A stretch of DNA of 39,157 nucleotides from Deltaproteobacteria bacterium (GTDB taxonomy: Bacteria > Desulfobacterota > Desulfuromonadia > Geobacterales > Pseudopelobacteraceae). Positions 35,235 through 39,157 of this stretch are shown one piece after another. A program made the translations under genes and the position numbers. Numbering within the stretch: position 1 is the stretch's first letter; each line of letters begins with the position of its first letter. The notes below the pieces were generated by a model. It had not been told where the DNA came from. It did not search any database and saw nothing but the letters and a program-made list of their open reading frames with translations. The stretch covers positions 1 through 39,157 of the forward strand of contig JAJXYO010000024.1 of NCBI GenBank assembly GCA_021780495.1. Reading direction: 5' to 3'.

Positions 35235-35873
35235 TTACCACGCAAGTGGAACCGGCGCAGATGGTTCTCCGGGAGGAGGTGGCGGGGGTGTGAGTAACTT
35301 GTCCCGGGAAAGCCGGGTGTAGGGGGCAAACTTCAGCACCTTCGTCTTTGGAGTGCTTTTACCCTGTACGGCAGCTTTGACCAGTGCATCTACTTCGGAT
35401 AACATGGCCGTTTCCACATCGTTGTCCAACGGTTGGGGATCCCTGCCGCTTTTCAGACGCTCCAGCTGGCTAAATACCCTTTTTGCGTACATCTCGCTCT
35501 TCTCGGGCGTCTGGCTGTTGTAACAGCCGATAGCTTTCCAGTTGTAGCCGTACTTGCTGATGCACGAGGCTAAGATCCAGGCACCGGTTTTCGTGTTGTA
35601 GCAAGCATCTCCCAAAAAACGCCAGCGTTCTTCTCCCAGCGTCATTTTCCAGATGGTGTTGATCTGCATCAGTCCAACATCAAACGTGCCATTACTGTTT
35701 TCATGTATGGTGTCCGGTTTTGTATTTGACTCCACTTTAGCAATCGAGCGCAACACCAGCGGGTTAATACCGTACAGCTGTCCGGCTTCCTGAAAACAGA
35801 ACGGATAGCCTGTGCTGCTAAAGATTAGCAGGAGCAGTGTAATCGCCCCGATGATTTTGAAGTGAGAGGTCAT
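35235..35873 (-). CDS. IagB-like lytic transglycosylase
   Basis: The 212-residue start is placed at the ATG at 35873, because a signal peptide (MTSHFKIIGAITLLLLIFSS) begins there; the longer frame overlaps the next gene. The SLT fold follows with catalytic Glu48 (SIAKVES), the substrate-binding GLMQIN block, a WRFLGDACYN segment and an AWILASC loop. Residues 137-175 are helical. The C-terminus is proline-rich (six Pro in a row). Such small transglycosylases open peptidoglycan for pili and secretion machines. No secretion genes adjoin it here. No strong ribosome-binding site is seen. Confidence 0.85.
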   Translation of the reverse strand: MTSHFKIIGAITLLLLIFSSTGYPFCFQEAGQLYGINPLVLRSIAKVESNTKPDTIHENSNGTFDVGLMQINTIWKMTLGEERWRFLGDACYNTKTGAWILASCISKYGYNWKAIGCYNSQTPEKSEMYAKRVFSQLERLKSGRDPQPLDNDVETAMLSEVDALVKAAVQGKSTPKTKVLKFAPYTRLSRDKLLTPPPPPPGEPSAPVPLAW

Positions 35874-35961
35874 ATGGATTCGATGTTGAACAATAGCCCC
35901 GGTATCAATAACAAGCCGTTTAGTTCCATGAGCTGCGGGTTGCCCCGATTGATTTCCCCAC

Positions 35962-37248
35962 CTACTGCAGCCTGATGCTGGTCTGGCCCTGCGCGATGAC
36001 ATCGATCGACAGCCGGTCGTTCAGTACCGATGCCTCGCCAAGCGTTAACGACGTTACGGCACCGGTCAAGGTTACATGGTCAGCTATGTGCAAGGATGAC
36101 AACGCAGTGCATGCCTTCAGGCGGACCTTTTCCAGCTGCTCCACAACAGCCGTGTTGAGCTTCGTCCTGATGGTATCCCGGATGGTACTGCTGAACAGCC
36201 AGCTCCCGGTACCGATCACCCATCCGGCGTTCCGCGTGTCAAAATCGACATCGTCGAAGGTCAATGTATTGCGCTGCTGGTTATACACCGGCTTTGCCAG
36301 GATCGTGATCTCGCCGTTGAAATCGCCGGTGGCGGTCAGGACGATAACCAGACGGCCGTCCTCTCCCTTCAGGTTGAAGCTCTTTATGGTAATTTTCCGG
36401 TCTTCGCCGAAGGTCTTGTCGAGCAGCACCGGGTTGAGCGCCGTCACGAGATCGTTAAAGAAGATGTCGCTGGCGAGCTGGATATGAAACCGTTTGTCGA
36501 AGGCCGGGAGCTGCTGCACCGGTGGCAACGCCTTCGCCGGCGCCGCGGCCGGTTTCGGGCCGACCGTTATCGCGGTGCCGGTAATGACGCCGATGGCCAG
36601 ATGGATCCGATTGTTCGTTGCCAGCAGCGGACTCATGACGATCTTTTCCGGGGTCAGCTCCAGCCAGGCGCTGAACTCCTTGCTGACCAGCATCGGGGTA
36701 AACGCATGCTGCCAGAGCGGAGCGATCTTGGCCCGGAGCTGGATGGCGTCGTTAACCTTGGCGTCGATGATCGGCGCCAGCAGTCTCTGGACCGGCAGCG
36801 TGACGTTATCGACCATGGTTTTCGGTTTCAGGGACAACGGCCCCAGGCTGAACGTGTCGGCCAGACTATCCGACAGCCCGGTATAATAGAGCTCGGTCTT
36901 GAGGCGCCAGTCCGGGGTAACGTTGATCCTGGCCTTGAACCTGAGCCCCGCCCGCAGCGGATAGCTCTCGTAAAACGAGTAGCCGAATGTCAGCTGAATC
37001 GGCAGTGTGAAATAGACAAAATTGTCAGACGCGCTCACAGCCACCGGCCCGGTGCGAAGCACGGTGACCGAGGTACCCAGCCCGCCTTGCCCCTTGTAGA
37101 GCTCTTTGGGGAGAGCGCGGTTGATGATGGCGGCGAGATTGGCCGCGGAGGTTTCAACGTTCAGGTTGATCGAGGAAGGCGGTACGGCAGCGTAGGCATA
37201 CACGGGACTGAACGACAAGAGCAGGAATCCTGCGAAAATACGGGACAA
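35962..37248 (-). CDS. DUF4403 family exported protein
   Basis: The 428-residue protein starts with TTG at 37248, 11 bases from an AGGAGG. A signal peptide (about 1-20) and long beta-rich sequence follow, with repeated patterns that fit the DUF4403 family (SINLNVETSAANLAAIINRALP at the N-terminus, FNGEITILAKPVYN and DDVDFDTRNAGWVIG later). The family is secreted or membrane-associated, with a lipid-binding-like fold suggested but function unknown. It overlaps no neighbour; the transglycosylase gene begins 88 bases downstream. An inverted repeat at 37310-37345 lies upstream of the start. Confidence 0.8.
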   Translation of the reverse strand: MSRIFAGFLLLSFSPVYAYAAVPPSSINLNVETSAANLAAIINRALPKELYKGQGGLGTSVTVLRTGPVAVSASDNFVYFTLPIQLTFGYSFYESYPLRAGLRFKARINVTPDWRLKTELYYTGLSDSLADTFSLGPLSLKPKTMVDNVTLPVQRLLAPIIDAKVNDAIQLRAKIAPLWQHAFTPMLVSKEFSAWLELTPEKIVMSPLLATNNRIHLAIGVITGTAITVGPKPAAAPAKALPPVQQLPAFDKRFHIQLASDIFFNDLVTALNPVLLDKTFGEDRKITIKSFNLKGEDGRLVIVLTATGDFNGEITILAKPVYNQQRNTLTFDDVDFDTRNAGWVIGTGSWLFSSTIRDTIRTKLNTAVVEQLEKVRLKACTALSSLHIADHVTLTGAVTSLTLGEASVLNDRLSIDVIAQGQTSIRLQ

Positions 37249-37309
37249 AATGGTGCTGTCCTCCTTTGATTTTAACCTGGTTTGAACTCATTGGTTTGGT
37301 GATCGACTG

Positions 37310-37345
37310 ACCTGATCTGAATCAGGAGCATATTCCAGATCAGGT
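37310..37345. promoter_or_regulatory. Operator-like inverted repeats upstream of the DUF4403 gene
   Basis: ACCTGATCTG (37310-37319) and CAGATCAGGT (37336-37345) form a perfect 10-bp inverted repeat. CCTGAT-CTGA-ATCAGG (37311-37326) forms a second, nested repeat. Three related half-sites thus lie 62-97 bases before the DUF4403 start. It may also serve as a terminator for the gene to its right, but no T-run follows. Confidence 0.5.
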
Positions 37346-37394
37346 AAATTTTAAAAGGATAATATCGTATCGGCACATTGTACGTGTCGGATAA

Positions 37395-37652
37395 TCAGTG
37401 CAAAGGTTCCTCATCCTCTTCCTCGCTGCTGAGAGCAAGTGATTTCGCACTGCTTTCACCCGATTTGCCCTGGAGAATGTTCTGAACCTCGCTGTGTGGA
37501 ATAATTCGAATGTCGTGGTGGGTAATGTTGGCACATACCGGGTGGGTTTCAATAAATTTGCGAGCCTCGTGATATTCAAATTTCGCAGGTTCGAGATCAC
37601 CGTGCGGCACAATCACATGGAAACGGAATTCACTCCCCTCAGGGAAAAGCAT
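37395..37652 (-). CDS. Small hypothetical protein with an acidic tail
   Basis: The 85-residue start is placed at the ATG at 37652, as GGAGGGG lies 9 bases before it. An apparent earlier TTG overlaps that ribosome-binding site. The first 60 residues look like a folded alpha/beta unit (FRFHVIVPHGDLEPAKFEYHE, THHDIRIIPHSEVQ). The C-terminus is Ser/Glu-rich and acidic (SSEEEDEEPLH). No family is recognised. It is in the AT-rich right segment and may belong to an accessory region. Confidence 0.6.
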   Translation of the reverse strand: MLFPEGSEFRFHVIVPHGDLEPAKFEYHEARKFIETHPVCANITHHDIRIIPHSEVQNILQGKSGESSAKSLALSSEEEDEEPLH

Positions 37653-38173
37653 GTGATAGTTCCCCTCCAAAAAAAAAATCGATACTGTAGGTGTTATCTC
37701 TATCCATCTTTATCACCCCCGAATCAATTATACACCTCTGTGCAGGTGTTGCTGATCTACTCCTCATCACTCTTCAAAAACTGATCCAAGCAGGCAAAAA
37801 CAGATAAAAATACGACCGTAAACTTGCGACTTGAAAGTTTGGTGGGATATTCGGGAAAGATTCATTTTGCTTAGAGGTCACTTTTTGGCGCTAAAAACGT
37901 GGATTTAAGGCGAAAAAGTAGGGTGGTTTTGACTCAATATTCAAAAAACACAGTATGTTAGCTTGGTCCGACCCAAGAGATCCACCTTCTCCCAATAATC
38001 AGCCTGTCACCTTATTTCCCCTTATTGGCCCCCTGATAGAAGACAGTTTAAGTCTTAAGTTCGGCATGCCGAAATTTGACATAACCAGCTGTATTTTAAC
38101 GAATCATATCGAAAAACAGCCCAAATATTTTTTAACCGGAAATCGGGGGTAAAATCCCCCATTCAACTCGGCC
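37653..38173. other. Gene-free region
   Basis: A 10-base A-run (37669-37678) follows the ribosome-binding site of the small gene. CACCT-CTGTGC-AGGTG near 37735 and GGGGG-TAAAAT-CCCCC (38145-38160) are hairpins; the second lies just after the stop of the gene at 38174 and may end its transcript. A 65-codon frame at 37955 has no ribosome-binding site and is not called. Confidence 0.4.
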
Positions 38174-38893
38174 TCAAGTCAAATTGGTATTGTGACAGCC
38201 GACTTTTCCTGGTTTGACTATATTGAAAATGAGATTTTCTAAGCGAGAAAACTCCCAGAGTGTCTGATTGCTCAACACAAATATGCAATCAAACACTGTA
38301 AAGCTGTCACCTGCGGCAAGCAATTTAGTTAGAAAATTTGATGTTTTTTTTGCATCAATCGGTGGAACTGGCCAATTGTCGTAGATTAGAAGCCAAGTCT
38401 TGTCGAAATTTTGAAACCCTGGCTTTCGCGCCTTGTCTACTTTTTCGGCCACAAAATGTGCCATAGCACTGGCCCACTCTTCCCCAGGCGAATCACCGAC
38501 CCAACCATCACCTGGATCGTTGTCTTGGGTCATGCTGATAAGCTGCTTTGCCTGTTTCTTTGGCTCACCCGGAACATAACGACCCAAGAAATGCACATCA
38601 GGTCCGTGTCCTGCATGTCGCAACACCGAGGCGTGAGCTTCATTTTGAGGGATTGCCTCGGTGTGCTCAATTCCAATAGAGTACTTCCCCATTTTGAGAA
38701 GAAAATCGGGCCTGTCACGGTGCTCAAGTATTAAAGGAAAGCTCAATCGTTGGGATGGCAGAGTTGCTAAAAGGTGGGCAGCTGCAAAGCGTTCAACCTG
38801 CTTCGTTGTCCGGCCTTCTGATCTGGGGGGCACTGTTAAGTCCATTGTCGCTAAAATTGTCTTGAGTTCTTTTTTAGTCTCAGCATGCAGCAT
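38174..38893 (-). CDS. PD-(D/E)XK-like hypothetical protein
   Basis: The 239-residue start is at the ATG at 38893, with GAGGG upstream. The core has a Glu at 34 (KQVERFAAAHLLATLP), then RPDF with Asp63 and IGIEHTEA with Glu76-x-Thr78. This is the layout of PD-(D/E)XK enzymes with Thr in place of the usual Lys, a variant I have seen in hypothetical proteins with PDF...IGxExTE. The rest is alpha-helical with Lys-rich and Trp-containing blocks and no further domain known to me. It may be a divergent nuclease or an inactive relative. The gene is divergent from the one beginning at the window edge. Confidence 0.6.
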   Translation of the reverse strand: MLHAETKKELKTILATMDLTVPPRSEGRTTKQVERFAAAHLLATLPSQRLSFPLILEHRDRPDFLLKMGKYSIGIEHTEAIPQNEAHASVLRHAGHGPDVHFLGRYVPGEPKKQAKQLISMTQDNDPGDGWVGDSPGEEWASAMAHFVAEKVDKARKPGFQNFDKTWLLIYDNWPVPPIDAKKTSNFLTKLLAAGDSFTVFDCIFVLSNQTLWEFSRLENLIFNIVKPGKVGCHNTNLT

Positions 38894-39094
38894 TTCATCC
38901 CTCGGAAGCAAACGGCTGCGGCGTGAAGCAATCTGACCGCCGCCTTTCGCTATGGCAGTTTATCCCGCCAAAATCCATAAATAACTCCAGATGGTAAAGA
39001 TTGCAAATATACTTAGTTTCCATCCGGAAACGTAACATTCCGGATTTGTTCACAAATCTTGCATAAATTGGTTTTGTTTTCGCTCTGTTTGTGC

Positions 39095-39144
39095 TATCCT
39101 GTAAACCATAACAGCTTGTAACTGTTACATATTATGGTTTCAGG
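39095..39144 (+). promoter_or_regulatory. Promoter with a large nested palindrome before an edge gene
   Basis: TATCCT (39095-39100) is a possible -10 box with only a weak -35 match. Over it lies an inverted repeat: CCTG(T)AAACCATAA at 39098-39111 pairs with TTATGGTTTCAGG at 39132-39144 over 13 bases with one bulged T. At its centre is a 13-base palindrome TGTAAC-T-GTTACA (39117-39129). The right arm overlaps the start of the CAGGAG ribosome-binding site. An autoregulated or repressed gene is likely. Confidence 0.6.
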
Positions 39145-39154
39145 AGTGTTCCGG

Positions 39155-39157
39155 ATG
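39155..39157 (+). CDS. Start codon of a gene running off the right edge
   Basis: ATG at 39155 follows CAGGAG (39141-39146) at 8 bases. Only the start codon is in the window, so the product is unknown. The palindromic region immediately upstream suggests a regulated gene. Confidence 0.55.

Noticed and set aside
37340..37612. 90-codon minus-strand frame overlapping the small acidic-tailed gene
   Set aside because: The alternative frame at 37395-37652 has a ribosome-binding site and a protein-like sequence; this one has neither.
37955..38152. 65-codon plus-strand frame
   Set aside because: There is no ribosome-binding site, no hydrophobic or domain pattern, and it lies in an AT-rich gap.

Overview
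The window looks like a chromosomal segment of a Desulfuromonadia/Geobacter-type bacterium. The signs are an IclR regulator beside a DUF485–acetate permease pair, a PilT paralogue, an FtsH paralogue, a secreted InlB-repeat/LamG protein with a C-terminal domain I associate with Geobacter exported proteins, and many short exported or lipid-modified proteins. This placement is inferred from gene content; no rRNA or marker tree is available. I found no tRNA, rRNA or CRISPR.

Layout. Positions 1-125 are the end of an IS256-family element running off the left edge. It abuts an AT-rich gene for a PD-(D/E)XK nuclease (161-1420), followed by a metallophosphatase (1713-2396). From 2762 to about 20824 lies a GC-rich, mostly minus-strand housekeeping block: AcpH, leucyl aminopeptidase, a plus-strand fatty-acid desaturase, CvfB-like S1 protein, PEP carboxylase, DUF167, an RRM protein, two hotdog thioesterases flanking FabA and YjdM/PhnA, an exported protein with STI1-like DP repeats, then YdbL-like lipoprotein, YdbH-like AsmA-type protein, Lnt and a DMT permease. 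Membrane-lipid metabolism and envelope maintenance dominate this block.

From 21013 to 25000 come two small exported proteins, FtsH behind an operator-rich and possibly Fur-controlled region, and a gene-poor AT-rich stretch of about 1 kb with one very good promoter. Positions 24998-28042 hold the acetate-uptake module (IclR, an 11-codon leader ORF, DUF485, ActP, strong terminator). Positions 28323-32258 hold a PilU/PilT-type ATPase, then a structured leader RNA with its own terminator in front of an 847-residue secreted protein with an eight-cysteine ladder and a LamG domain that appears circularly permuted and nested inside an InlB repeat.

From 32464 to 37248, on the minus strand, are poly(A) polymerase, a HAMP-ended receptor without an output domain, a lytic transglycosylase and a DUF4403 protein. 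The right end (37395-39157) looks accessory: a small acidic-tailed protein, a divergent PD-(D/E)XK-like protein, and a large nested palindrome just before a start codon at the window edge.

The most novel items are the leader RNA plus secreted protein unit at 29505-32258, the YnbE-YdbL-like fusion beside YdbH and Lnt, the exported STI1-like protein, and the palindrome at 39098-39144.
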